Below, one piece after another: positions 32,262-40,973 of a stretch of 64,000 nucleotides of DNA. Below the pieces are notes generated by a model, which saw only the letters and a list, made by a program, of their open reading frames with translations, searched no databases and was not told where the DNA came from. Origin of the DNA: Ruminococcus flavefaciens ND2009 (GTDB lineage Bacteria; Bacillota; Clostridia; Oscillospirales; Ruminococcaceae); contig NZ_KK211348.1 of assembly GCF_000621785.1 (NCBI RefSeq), positions 379,494 to 443,493 of the forward strand, given 5' to 3'. The position numbers and the translations under genes are program-made. Numbering within the stretch: the stretch's first letter is position 1; every line of letters starts with the position of its first letter.

Positions 32262-32560
32262 TAAAAGGACCTCCGTTTGGTAAAATGTTGTTTTATCCCC
32301 ATATTACTTTAATACTTTTTTTGAAAGATGTAAAGTGAAGCAAAAGAAAGTTTACAAATTACGCCGACAAAACGGCATTTTGTTCATAAAAGTCGGTATT
32401 CGGGCTGATATTTCGGTGATTTGGACTATTTGTGCCCGAAATGGGCGGAAATGCGTAAAATCTGGTCTGTTACACTTGATTTATTTGATTCGATGTGTTA
32501 TAATGGTCTTAAAGTGGAGTAATCTGCTTTAATAAAGATTTTTATCTGCGGAGCTTTGAT
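32262..32560 (+). other. Noncoding region between the GH9 and kinase-like genes
   Basis: It holds the GH9 start region, for which no clear promoter boxes are visible, a small inverted repeat ACAAAA-CGGCA-TTTTGT (32367-32383) of uncertain meaning, and the promoter of the kinase-like gene. No credible gene is seen. Confidence 0.6.
32476..32504 (+). promoter_or_regulatory. Sigma-A promoter of the kinase-like/capD operon
   Basis: TTGATT (32476-32481), a 17-bp spacer, TATAAT (32499-32504). Confidence 0.75.
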
Positions 32561-33142
32561 ATGGACCATATCTTTTACTTAATGGGAAAAAGCTCGTCGG
32601 GAAAGGACACCATTTACAGGCGTATCCTGGCTGAGACAGAGCTCACCCCCGTTATCCTCTATACTACGCGCCCTGTCAGGGAGGGCGAGCAGGACGGCAG
32701 AGAATACCATTTCGTCGATGAAGACCGCTTCCGCGAAATGCTCGGCAGCGGCAGCATAATCGAATACCGCGTCTATGATACCGTATACGGTGACTGGATA
32801 TACTTCACCGCCGCCGACAGCGTCTCCCTCGGGAAGGGAAGCTGCATAGGCATCGGGACCCTGGAATCCTACCTGAAACTGAGGGATTATTTCGGGGAGG
32901 ACGTTGTTGTGCCCGTCTACATCGAGGTCGATGACGATATAAGGTTCCTCCGCGCCGTGGAGCGTGAGAAGTCCCAGAAAAAACCGAAATACCTTGAGCT
33001 TTGCAGGCGCTTTGTTTCGGACAGCGCCGATTTTTCTGAGGAAAAGCTGGCTGAGGCAGGCATTTCGGTAAGATTCGCGAACAACGGTGCTCCCGAGGAG
33101 TGCACGGAGCGTATCAAGAGATACATATCAGAGATCAAATAA
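32561..33142 (+). CDS. Guanylate-kinase-like P-loop kinase
   Basis: A 193-aa protein of the guanylate kinase fold. The P-loop is GKSSSGKDT (9-17), which departs from the usual GPSGVGKST of Gmk. The GMP-site pattern is kept in part (YTTRPVREGEQDGREYHFV) and the later RRFVSDSADF region resembles the Gmk C-terminal part. It may be a guanylate kinase paralogue or a related kinase. It shares a promoter with a surface-polysaccharide dehydratase gene 50 bp downstream, which makes a link to sugar-nucleotide supply possible. ATG 32561 has a GCGGAG site. Confidence 0.8.
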   Translation: MDHIFYLMGKSSSGKDTIYRRILAETELTPVILYTTRPVREGEQDGREYHFVDEDRFREMLGSGSIIEYRVYDTVYGDWIYFTAADSVSLGKGSCIGIGTLESYLKLRDYFGEDVVVPVYIEVDDDIRFLRAVEREKSQKKPKYLELCRRFVSDSADFSEEKLAEAGISVRFANNGAPEECTERIKRYISEIK

Positions 33143-33192
33143 GGTTTATTTATATTTTTTCCGCCTATGGAAGCGGAGTTGGGAGGTTTATT

Positions 33193-34728
33193 GTGGAATC
33201 GGAGGTAAAATACTGCATCAACGCCAAAAGGACCATGATAATCGGAGGTGGAAGTGCCTGCAGGATGCTCCTCACCGAGATCTTCAACGCGCAGAAGTCG
33301 CCCTATAAGGACGATAAGTATTCTGCCCAGTTCGATCCTGTCTGCATTATCGATAATGATCCAGCCAAGCTCGGCAAGGAAGTGCTGGGTGTAAAGGTGG
33401 TAGGAAGATCGGAAGAGATCGTGAAATTTGCTAAGGAATTCGAGATCGAGCAGCTCATTCTTGCTATCCCGTCCATCACGCCCGAGGAGCGCAAGGAGAT
33501 CATAGATACCTGCAATGAGACAAAGCTTCCTCTGAAGATAGTTCCCTTTATCGGTACGCTGATCCTGGACAACGATGCAACTCTCCTCGGACAGGTACGC
33601 GACATCAAGGTGGAGGAGCTTCTGGGACGTGATCCCATAAAGTTTGATAATAAGGACATCAGAGACTTCATCAGCGGCAAGGTCTGCATGGTTACAGGCG
33701 GCGGCGGAAGCATCGGCTCAGAGCTGGTGCGCCAGATCGCAAAGTATAATCCCGAGAGGATCATAATCGTTGATATATACGAGAATAACGCCTATGAGAT
33801 ACAGCAGGAGCTGATAATGGATTACGGCGAAAAGCTTGACCTTGTCACCCTTATCGCCTCTGTCCGCGACTATTACCGTATGAACCAGATCTTTGAGAAG
33901 TACAAGCCCCAGATCGTGTTCCATGCGGCTGCCCACAAGCACGTTCCCCTCATGGAGGATTCCCCCATGGAGGCTATCAAGAACAACGTTGTGGGTACCT
34001 TCAATGTGGCTACGCTGGCTCAGTTCCATGACGCTGAGAAGTTCGTTATGATCTCTACCGACAAGGCTGTAAACCCCACAAATGCTATGGGAGCTTCAAA
34101 GCGCTGCTGCGAAATGATCGTGCAGTACCTCTCTCAGCAGCATGAGGGAAGGACTGAGTTCGTCACCACAAGATTCGGCAACGTTCTCGGGTCAAACGGC
34201 TCTGTTATCCCGCTCTTCAAGAAGCAGATAGAGCAGGGCAAGCCTGTTACCGTTACCCATGAGGACATCATCAGATACTTCATGACTATCCCCGAGGCTG
34301 TAAGCCTTGTTATGGAGGCTGCTGCCATCGCTCACGGCGGCGAGATCTTCGTCCTTGATATGGGACAGCCCGTCAAGATAGTCACCCTTGCCGAGAACCT
34401 TATCCGTATGTACGGAAAGGTGCCCTATAAAGACGTTCCCATAGTGTTCACGGGTCTCCGTCCCGGCGAGAAGATCAAGGAGGAGCTCCTTATGAACGAG
34501 GAGGGGCTGAAGAAGACCTCAAACAAGCTCATCTTCATCGGTAAGCAGATCGAGATAGAGGAGGAGGTCTTTGCGGAAAGACTGAGAGCTCTCCGTGATG
34601 CGGCTCTGGAAAACGACGAGGAAGTGGCTATAAGCGCTCTCCATGAGATGGTGCCCACATTCATAAACCCCAATGACTTTAACAAGAAGCAGCTTCAGAC
34701 TATCTGCGGAGCTCATGAAAATAAATGA
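33193..34728 (+). CDS. CapD-type UDP-sugar 4,6-dehydratase/epimerase, short form
   Basis: A 511-aa protein of the CapD/FlaA1 family, which makes 4-keto-6-deoxy UDP-GlcNAc derivatives for surface glycans. Residues 12-135 are a CoA-binding-like Rossmann domain (TMIIGGGSA). From about 155 comes the SDR domain with TGGGGSIGSE, HAAAHKHVPLMED, ISTDKAVNPTNAMGASKR and FGNVLGSNGSV. Typical family members have four membrane helices at the N-terminus; these are absent, so this one should be soluble. I chose GTG 33193 (GGGAGG at 33181-33186, 6-nt gap); the open frame extends further upstream into the kinase gene but without a ribosome site. Confidence 0.9.
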   Translation: MESEVKYCINAKRTMIIGGGSACRMLLTEIFNAQKSPYKDDKYSAQFDPVCIIDNDPAKLGKEVLGVKVVGRSEEIVKFAKEFEIEQLILAIPSITPEERKEIIDTCNETKLPLKIVPFIGTLILDNDATLLGQVRDIKVEELLGRDPIKFDNKDIRDFISGKVCMVTGGGGSIGSELVRQIAKYNPERIIIVDIYENNAYEIQQELIMDYGEKLDLVTLIASVRDYYRMNQIFEKYKPQIVFHAAAHKHVPLMEDSPMEAIKNNVVGTFNVATLAQFHDAEKFVMISTDKAVNPTNAMGASKRCCEMIVQYLSQQHEGRTEFVTTRFGNVLGSNGSVIPLFKKQIEQGKPVTVTHEDIIRYFMTIPEAVSLVMEAAAIAHGGEIFVLDMGQPVKIVTLAENLIRMYGKVPYKDVPIVFTGLRPGEKIKEELLMNEEGLKKTSNKLIFIGKQIEIEEEVFAERLRALRDAALENDEEVAISALHEMVPTFINPNDFNKKQLQTICGAHENK

Positions 34729-34734
34729 TCACCA

Positions 34735-34770
34735 CTGCACTGCGGCTTTTGCTGCGGTGCAGATTTTTTT
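34735..34770 (+). terminator. Intrinsic terminator after the capD-like gene
   Basis: CTGCAC-TGCGGC and GCTGCG-GTGCAG with loop TTTT, followed by ATTTTTTTG. 12-bp stem. Confidence 0.92.
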
Positions 34771-34788
34771 GTTTATTTGGTTTACATA

Positions 34789-34817
34789 TTGACCTTTCTG
34801 CTCAAATCTGATATAAT
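34789..34817 (+). promoter_or_regulatory. Sigma-A promoter at the head of the mscS-to-cbiC gene run
   Basis: TTGACC (34789-34794), a 17-bp spacer, TATAAT (34812-34817). This is the only clear promoter I found on the plus strand before a 22-kb series of tightly packed genes. Confidence 0.8.
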
Positions 34818-34884
34818 AAATTATAAGTATACTTTTTTATTAGCGGTAACAGCTGTGTACTGCAAGAATTTACCATATGCGGAG

Positions 34885-35787
34885 ATGATCTCATTGTTCC
34901 ATATATTACTGCCCGCCGTGGAGACCGTGACCGAGGACAGACAGATACTGGGAAATATACAGGATTCCGTGGAAAAGACCTCGGGACTGTTTTCCGACGC
35001 CCTGGGCTACCTGCAAAAGGGGCTGCCGCTACTCATAATCGCACTTATCATTCTGGTGGTGGGCGTTCTCATTTCAAAGCTGATCGCCAAGATAGTGGGG
35101 AAGGCTGTCTCAAAGTCAAATGTGAACGGAGCGGCAAAGAGCTTTCTGGTGTCCCTTATAAAGATAATACTCTATATCGCTGTGGTGATAATGGCGCTGT
35201 CGGTGCTGAACGTGCCCATGTCCTCAATAATCACCATTCTGGGTGCAGCAGGACTTGCCATAAGCCTTGCCCTCCAGAGCTGCCTGTCCAATCTCAGCGG
35301 CGGCTTCATAATCCTGTTCACCAAGCCCTTCACTACGGGTGACATCATCGAGGTGGACGGATCCGTGGGAACTGTCAAGGAGATCGGTATCTTCTACACC
35401 AAGATAGCCACCTTCGACGGCAAGACGGTGCTCCTTCCAAACGGCAAGGTCACTGACGCGAAGATAGTCAACTATACCGAGACACCTCTGCGCCGCGTAG
35501 ACCTAAGCTTCGATATAAGCTACGGTTCTGACTTTGAGCAGGCACAGTCCGCTGTGCTGGAAGTCATCAACGAGGAAAAGCAGATACTTGGCGACCCTGC
35601 ACCTATCGTGCGCATGAGCTCACACAATAACAGCTCGGTATCCATAGATGTTCTGGTATGGGTGAAGAATGAGGACTTTCTCACCGTAAAATACGATATG
35701 ACAGAGAAGGTAAAGGCTGCTTTTGAGCAGAACGGTATCGAGATACCCTTCGACCAGCTTGACATTCATGTAAAGGACAAAATATAA
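34885..35787 (+). CDS. MscS-type small-conductance mechanosensitive channel
   Basis: A roughly 300-aa MscS family channel that opens under membrane tension to release solutes on osmotic downshock. Three membrane segments are visible (LLIIALIILVVGVLISKLI, then SLIKIILYIAVVIMALSVL, then the pore helix ITILGAAGLAISLALQS), followed by the cytoplasmic beta domain (GDIIEVDGSVGTVKEIG, FDGKTVLLPNGKV) and the C-terminal alpha/beta domain. The frame is open to 34777, but that lies before the promoter, so ATG 34885 or TTG 34894 (GGAG 9 nt upstream) is the true start. The stop overlaps the next ATG by one base. Confidence 0.9.
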   Translation: MISLFHILLPAVETVTEDRQILGNIQDSVEKTSGLFSDALGYLQKGLPLLIIALIILVVGVLISKLIAKIVGKAVSKSNVNGAAKSFLVSLIKIILYIAVVIMALSVLNVPMSSIITILGAAGLAISLALQSCLSNLSGGFIILFTKPFTTGDIIEVDGSVGTVKEIGIFYTKIATFDGKTVLLPNGKVTDAKIVNYTETPLRRVDLSFDISYGSDFEQAQSAVLEVINEEKQILGDPAPIVRMSSHNNSSVSIDVLVWVKNEDFLTVKYDMTEKVKAAFEQNGIEIPFDQLDIHVKDKI

Positions 35788-36665
35788 TGGCAGAGACAAA
35801 ACAGAAGAAAGAGGCTCCTGAGAAGAAGCCCGACAGTAAAACAAAGAAAAAGTCGCATTTCTGGCTGTGGGTCATAGTTATCCTGCTGGTGTGGTGGTTC
35901 AATAACTACACTCTCAGGATCAATGACACGGAAATAGTCAGCAGCAGTGTTCACAGCACTGTGAAGCTTGCGGTCATCAGCGACCTCCACGCCACAAAGC
36001 ACGGCATCAAAAACAAGACCATATTTGAAGCCGTTGACAAAGAGCACCCCGATGTGGTGTTCTTCCTGGGAGATATGTATACAAGACAGAGCGAGTGGGA
36101 GCTGATACAGAAGCCCGTTGACCTTGCGGAGATGCTGGTCTCGGCAGGCTATCCGCTGTACTGCGTAACAGGTGAGCATGACTACGATGACAGGTACGTG
36201 GAGGAGCTGAAAAAAGCGGGAGCAAGGGTGCTCTCCTATGAGGAGTACACTATCGAGGTCAGGGGCAGCAGGCTCCATATCATGGGTATAGACAATGTTT
36301 ACTACAGTCCCACATTTGACCTTAACAATGCCTTCTCCCTTGACGAAAACAGCTTTGATATACTGCTGGCGCACATTCCGAATTATGAGAAATTCGCTGA
36401 TTTCGGCGCTGAGCTTACTCTCTGCGGCGATACCCACGGAGAAATGGCAAGGCTGCCCTTCGGTCTCGGACCCGTTTACTGCTCCGAGAAAAAAGTATGG
36501 TTTCCAAAGCTCCTGCACAATGAGCTTGAGATATATGACAAAGGCTGCTTCAGCTATGACGGTGGAAGGATGTTCATAACCTCGGGTATAGGAGTTTATC
36601 CCGCACCTGTGAGAATGTGCAACCGTCCCGAGATAGCCGTTATCGAAGTCAAGCCAAAGGGGTGA
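35787..36665 (+). CDS. Membrane-anchored metallophosphoesterase
   Basis: A 292-aa protein: a basic head, one membrane helix (about 25-41), then a calcineurin-like phosphoesterase domain facing outside. Motifs in order are SDLHATKHG (D66, H68), FLGDMY (D96), TGEHDY (129-133, in place of GNHE/D), LLAHIPNY and CGDTHGE (in place of GHTHGG). Loss of the His in two of the usual GNH and GHxH motifs suggests altered metal binding or substrate. It resembles YkuE/YaeI-type proteins that act on lipids. It is coupled with the mscS gene through TAATG. Confidence 0.82.
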   Translation: MAETKQKKEAPEKKPDSKTKKKSHFWLWVIVILLVWWFNNYTLRINDTEIVSSSVHSTVKLAVISDLHATKHGIKNKTIFEAVDKEHPDVVFFLGDMYTRQSEWELIQKPVDLAEMLVSAGYPLYCVTGEHDYDDRYVEELKKAGARVLSYEEYTIEVRGSRLHIMGIDNVYYSPTFDLNNAFSLDENSFDILLAHIPNYEKFADFGAELTLCGDTHGEMARLPFGLGPVYCSEKKVWFPKLLHNELEIYDKGCFSYDGGRMFITSGIGVYPAPVRMCNRPEIAVIEVKPKG

Positions 36666-36669
36666 AAAT

Positions 36670-37917
36670 ATGAGTAAGGATAATATCACTGACATTGCCG
36701 TTATCGGAGGAGGTGCTTCCGGCTTTGCAGCTGCTATAGAGGCAAAGACCGCTCTGCCAAAGGCTAAGGTGGTCATTCTGGAAAAGCTTGACCGCGTGGG
36801 CAGGAAGATACTTGCCACAGGCAACGGCAGATGCAATCTCAGCAACATCAATCTCAGCGCCGACCACTACCACGGAAGCGTGAAGAACGTCATGCGCATA
36901 ATCGGTGCGACTCCCTCAGCAAAGGAATTTTTCGGAAGCATCGGAGTGATATGCACGGCAGATACGAAGGGGCGTATCTACCCAAAGAGCAACAGCGCGG
37001 CTACTGTTCTGTCCGCACTGAGGCTTCGCGCAGAGGAGCTGTGTATCAGCGAGCGCTGCAACTTTGAAGCCACATTTATCGAAAGCACCAATGACGGTTT
37101 CAGGATACACTCCGCATCGGGTGAGAAGTACCCGTGCAGGAGAGTCATCGTTGCCGCAGGAGGCTATGCAGCCCCACAGTTCGGCACCGACGGAAGCGTC
37201 ATAAGACTTCTCCGCAGCAAGGGCTGCCACACTACAAAGATATGCCCCGCAGTTGCGCCCCTGAGAGTTCGTCCCGAGCTTCTCAAGGGACTCAAGGGAG
37301 TCCGCGCAAAGGGCAGGGTAATGGCTTATTCAGCAGGCAGGCTCCTCAAGGAGGAGGTGGGCGAGATACAGTTCACGGACAATGCTCTGTCGGGTATCTG
37401 CGTTTTCAACATGGCTCACCTGTTCTCGCAGTACGAGGGCAAGCTGAAGCTGAGACTTGACCTGGCTGCTGATATGGACGCGGAACAGCTTGAGGGCTAC
37501 CTCCGCGTTATACAGTATCAGCGCAGCAGACAGACCACTGAGGAACTCCTGACGGGTATCTTCCCCAGGAACCTCTCATCATACATAACCAAAAGGGCTC
37601 TCGGGAAGCCCCTGACAGTGCTTATCTCGGAGCTCCGCGACTCAGACCTGAGACAGGTAGTGCAGCTCATAAAGTGCCTTGAATTTGACGTTACCGGAAC
37701 TGCTCCCTGGAAGGACGCTCAGGTCACATCGGGCGGCATAAGCGGCGAATGCGTTGACGAAAGGCTGCAGCTGAGAAGCGAGAAGGGCATCTTCCTCTGC
37801 GGAGAGATACTTGACGTGGACGGCGACTGCGGCGGATATAATCTCCAGTGGGCATGGTCCTCGGGCATTCTTGCAGGCAGGAGCTGCGCCGACTCACTGA
37901 GAGGAGGGCTCTCATGA
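36670..37917 (+). CDS. HI0933/YhiN-family NAD(P)/FAD-dependent flavoprotein
   Basis: A 415-aa flavoprotein. The N-terminal dinucleotide fold shows IAVIGGGASGFAAAIEA, followed by the family-specific GRKILATGNGRCNLSN. C-terminal signatures are TSGGISGECVDE and GEILDVDGDCGGYNLQWAWSSG. The family is widespread and its reaction is not established; flavin or quinone reductase-like roles have been proposed. It lies in a tight run between the phosphoesterase and a second, unrelated flavoprotein, with which it shares an ATGA overlap. Confidence 0.9.
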   Translation: MSKDNITDIAVIGGGASGFAAAIEAKTALPKAKVVILEKLDRVGRKILATGNGRCNLSNINLSADHYHGSVKNVMRIIGATPSAKEFFGSIGVICTADTKGRIYPKSNSAATVLSALRLRAEELCISERCNFEATFIESTNDGFRIHSASGEKYPCRRVIVAAGGYAAPQFGTDGSVIRLLRSKGCHTTKICPAVAPLRVRPELLKGLKGVRAKGRVMAYSAGRLLKEEVGEIQFTDNALSGICVFNMAHLFSQYEGKLKLRLDLAADMDAEQLEGYLRVIQYQRSRQTTEELLTGIFPRNLSSYITKRALGKPLTVLISELRDSDLRQVVQLIKCLEFDVTGTAPWKDAQVTSGGISGECVDERLQLRSEKGIFLCGEILDVDGDCGGYNLQWAWSSGILAGRSCADSLRGGLS

Positions 37918-39515
37918 TAAGAGTCGGCGGCATAAGAATACCGCTGGACACCGACCTTTCCGACCTTGTTTCCCTCTGCGAGAAAAAGCTGAAGCTGAGC
38001 CGTGAAAGGATAATCAGCGTGAAGCTGGGAAAGAAGTCCGTGGACGCAAGAAAAAAGTCCGATGTTCACTTCCTAATCTCCCTTGACATTGAGGCAAAGG
38101 GGGAGGAGAAGCTGCTCCGCACGCTGAAAAATGCGGCAAAGCATGAGCCTGTGCACTATGATGTGCCCACAGTCGGCAATGGGGACTACCGCCCTGTTAT
38201 CGTGGGATTTGGTCCCGCGGGAATGTTTGCGGCACTGGTGCTGGCTATGGCAGGCGCAATGCCCATAGTCCTCGAAAGAGGCGGCGACGTTGACAGCAGA
38301 GTAAAGGCTGTTGAGGAGTTTCAGAGCGGCGGCAGACTGGACACCGAATGCAATGTGCAGTTCGGTGAGGGCGGCGCAGGCACCTTTTCCGACGGCAAGC
38401 TGACCACGGGCATAAAGGACAGGCGCATAGGCTGGGTATTTGAGCGGCTGGTGGAGTTCGGCGCTCCCGGGGAGATATTATATCTTGCCAAGCCACACAT
38501 TGGCACGGATAAGCTCCGCGGCGCAGTAAAAGCCCTGAGGGAGAGAGTCATCGCTCTCGGCGGTGAGGTGCGTTTCAACAGCCGTTTCTGCGGATTTGAA
38601 GCGGAAAACGGCAGGCTTGCGGCAGTTTCATACAGCTGCGGCGGTGAAGTGCAGCGCATAGAGACAAAAAGTCTCATTCTGGCAACAGGCCACAGCGCGA
38701 GGGACGTCTTTGAGCTGCTTTATAATGAAAAAATCGACCTCTCACAGAAGAATTTTTCCGTGGGAGTGAGAGCGGAGCATCTCCGCACGGATATAGACAG
38801 GGCGATGTACGGCGGTTTCGCAGGACATCCTGCCCTTAAAGCTGCCGACTACAAGCTGGCAGTACATCTGCCCAACGGACGCACGCTCTACACCTTCTGT
38901 ATGTGTCCCGGGGGATATGTTGTTGCGGCTTCCTCAGAGGAGGGCAGGCTGGCGGTCAACGGTATGAGCTGTTTTGCCCGCGACGCCGAGAACTCCAACA
39001 GTGCTCTCCTTGTGAACGTGGGGCCCGGGGACTACGGCAGTGATCACCCTCTGGCAGGTATGTGGTTCCAGCGTGACCTTGAGGAGAAGGCTTTCAGGGC
39101 AGGCGGCAGCGATTACCGCGCTCCTGCGGCTGTTCTCGGGGACTTCCTGGAAGGACGGGTCAGCACGGAACACGGCAGGGTAAAGCCCTCGTACCGTCCC
39201 GGCGTACGCTTTGCAGCGCCCGGGGACTATCTTCCCGATTTCGTCTGTGAGTCCCTGAAACTGGGCATAAAGGAAATGGGAAAGAAGATAAAGGGCTTTG
39301 ACGATAGGGACACACTGCTGACAGGTATAGAGAGCAGGAGCAGCTCTCCCGTAAGGATAAACAGGGGAGAGGATATGCAGTCGGTTTCCCTCAGGGGACT
39401 TTTTCCCTGCGGCGAGGGAGCGGGCTATGCAGGCGGCATAGTCTCCGCAGCAGTTGACGGTATGAAGTGCGCGGAGGCAGTTTGCAGAGAAATGAAGGGA
39501 GCGGAGAGACAATGA
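37914..39515 (+). CDS. Large FAD-dependent dehydrogenase-like protein
   Basis: A 533-aa protein of a conserved bacterial FAD-dependent family of uncertain reaction. About 90 N-terminal residues carry a small alpha/beta domain (VSLCEKKLKLSRERI). Then come VIVGFGPAGMFAALVLA (the nucleotide-binding fold), the conserved TECNVQFGEGGAGTFSDGKL, ATGHSARDVFELL, and the C-terminal GEGAGYAGGIVSAAVDG. ATG 37914 overlaps the previous stop as ATGA with GAGGAGGG upstream. Its pairing with an HI0933-type protein is common in Clostridia as far as I recall. The role is unknown. Confidence 0.87.
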   Translation: MIRVGGIRIPLDTDLSDLVSLCEKKLKLSRERIISVKLGKKSVDARKKSDVHFLISLDIEAKGEEKLLRTLKNAAKHEPVHYDVPTVGNGDYRPVIVGFGPAGMFAALVLAMAGAMPIVLERGGDVDSRVKAVEEFQSGGRLDTECNVQFGEGGAGTFSDGKLTTGIKDRRIGWVFERLVEFGAPGEILYLAKPHIGTDKLRGAVKALRERVIALGGEVRFNSRFCGFEAENGRLAAVSYSCGGEVQRIETKSLILATGHSARDVFELLYNEKIDLSQKNFSVGVRAEHLRTDIDRAMYGGFAGHPALKAADYKLAVHLPNGRTLYTFCMCPGGYVVAASSEEGRLAVNGMSCFARDAENSNSALLVNVGPGDYGSDHPLAGMWFQRDLEEKAFRAGGSDYRAPAAVLGDFLEGRVSTEHGRVKPSYRPGVRFAAPGDYLPDFVCESLKLGIKEMGKKIKGFDDRDTLLTGIESRSSSPVRINRGEDMQSVSLRGLFPCGEGAGYAGGIVSAAVDGMKCAEAVCREMKGAERQ

Positions 39516-40669
39516 AGATAGTTTACGTTTCACGAAACAAGATGTATGTCTGCAATAACGGCAAGGTCTCGGAGCTTCCCTGTGAAAGGGCGGAGAAGTA
39601 CACCACCGCCGTAAATGAGATAAACAAGAACAAGGAGTGGAAGCATCAGGGCGCAGGAGCTTTCTTCCGCGAGGATATCCAGCCCGGCGAGGCAGACCCA
39701 GGAAAGATGATAAGCATAAACGGTATCTGCGCTGCGGACGAGGGCTTCATCTACTCTGCAAAACTGGGCGAGATGGGCGCTGTGTACCGAAAGAGCGCCG
39801 ATTCGCCAAAGGCTCCCGAGGGGCATATCTACACGGGTATGGACAGGAGCATCGGTGATATTTCCTACAAGGAGGGCAGGATAGCTGCTGTTCTTGACGG
39901 TCACCTTGCCATATTCGACGAGCGGGGCGACTACAACGAGCTCACAGACGGGCAGTCCGTGGAGGAAAGTCCTTCATGGTCAGCCACCGACGGCAGGATA
40001 TTCTGCACCACCAAGGGACGCTCCGTGGAGGACCCCGGAGTCTTTTCCGCAGGCTCTGTCCTTGCAGTGGACGAGGAGGCAGGTACTATCGACACTCTCT
40101 ATGAGGACGAGGCAAACGACCTGCTGAAGCCTAAAAATGACGCTGATGGGAATTTCTGGTTCATACGCCAGCCCTATAAGCAGCCAAAAGTGGAAAAGGA
40201 GCCTATCTGGAAATCGGTGCTGCTTTTCCCTGTGAGACTGGTAAAAGCCATATTCGGCTTCATCAACGCTTTCAGCGTCATATTCGGCGGCGAGCCACTG
40301 AGGAAGTCTCAGAAAAAGGGCGATGTCAAGACCAGAAACAAGTCCCCCAGGGAGATATACTTCGAGCAGAGACTTCTTGAGGCTGAGAAGAATGAGAAGG
40401 AAAACGCTGCGGCAGGGGACGCAAATCCCGGTATCTTCCCGAGGAGCCGCGTGCTGGTAAGGATAAGTCCCGACGGTACCGAGACCGTGGTGCGCAAGGG
40501 TGTCATGGACTATACCCTGTGCAGTGAGGGCGTTATCTGCTCCAACGGCAAGGAGATACTTCTCATCGGCAGCGACGGCAGCGAACAGGTCATCGCAAAG
40601 GCTGAGCTGGCAGAAAAGCTCAGTGTCATAAACGAAAACACAGACACCGACGACAAGAAGTCGGAGTGA
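39512..40669 (+). CDS. Hypothetical beta-propeller-like protein
   Basis: A 385-aa protein I do not recognise. Short repeating segments with Gly/Asp turns (GFIYSAKLGEMGAVY, GRIAAVLDGHLAIFDERG, GRIFCTTKGR, GNFWFIRQPYK, GVICSNGKEILLI) suggest a beta-propeller. A hydrophobic patch around residues 232-255 (LLFPVRLVKAIFGFINAF) may be a membrane hairpin or re-entrant segment in the middle. ATG 39512 overlaps the previous stop as ATGA. It may be a scaffold or sensor; nothing more can be said. Confidence 0.75.
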   Translation: MKIVYVSRNKMYVCNNGKVSELPCERAEKYTTAVNEINKNKEWKHQGAGAFFREDIQPGEADPGKMISINGICAADEGFIYSAKLGEMGAVYRKSADSPKAPEGHIYTGMDRSIGDISYKEGRIAAVLDGHLAIFDERGDYNELTDGQSVEESPSWSATDGRIFCTTKGRSVEDPGVFSAGSVLAVDEEAGTIDTLYEDEANDLLKPKNDADGNFWFIRQPYKQPKVEKEPIWKSVLLFPVRLVKAIFGFINAFSVIFGGEPLRKSQKKGDVKTRNKSPREIYFEQRLLEAEKNEKENAAAGDANPGIFPRSRVLVRISPDGTETVVRKGVMDYTLCSEGVICSNGKEILLIGSDGSEQVIAKAELAEKLSVINENTDTDDKKSE

Positions 40670-40699
40670 TATTTTTATACATGAACAGGAGGCTTGGAA

Positions 40700-40963
40700 A
40701 TGAAAATTAATGTTATCGGCGGAGAAATGGACAGAGCTGAGATAGACGAGTACATAAAGTATGCGGGACAGAAGTACAGAGGTCGCCAGATAGGTCAGCT
40801 GGACATAGTTATTGACGGCGAATTCGTAGACCTGAAGGTCCACTTCAAGGACATGGATTTTCAGAGAGCCTACCGTTCGGCAGACTATCTTGTAAACACT
40901 ATGGAAAAGCTCAATGACGCAAAGCAGAAGGAGTTTTCCGAAAAAGAAAGGCATAAGGTCTAA
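40700..40963 (+). CDS. Small hypothetical protein before rsmA
   Basis: An 87-aa soluble, charged protein starting MKINVIGGEMD, with predicted alpha/beta structure and a basic C-terminus. ATG 40700 is chosen because AGGAGG (40687-40692) lies 7 nt upstream; an upstream in-frame TTG at 40694 is too close to it. Ten bases separate it from rsmA. No family recognised. Confidence 0.72.
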   Translation: MKINVIGGEMDRAEIDEYIKYAGQKYRGRQIGQLDIVIDGEFVDLKVHFKDMDFQRAYRSADYLVNTMEKLNDAKQKEFSEKERHKV

Positions 40964-40973
40964 GGAGTACTGA

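Noticed and set aside
32367..32383. Inverted repeat ACAAAA-CGGCA-TTTTGT as an operator
   Set aside because: It is short, A/T-rich and over 90 bp from the nearest -35 box; it is noted only in the region entry.
32561..33142. Calling this gene the housekeeping gmk
   Set aside because: The P-loop and context differ from canonical guanylate kinase, so only a family-level name is given.
34777..34884. Longer mscS start at 34777
   Set aside because: It lies upstream of the -10 box of the only promoter and partly in the terminator region.
35766..36851. Long open frame on the minus strand across the phosphoesterase gene
   Set aside because: It lies wholly antisense to a motif-rich gene, has no ribosome site and no recognisable domain.
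40670..40699. Searched for a cobalamin riboswitch ahead of the cbi genes
   Set aside because: The largest gap before cbiL in the run is about 30 bp, too small for one, and no B12-box core was seen.
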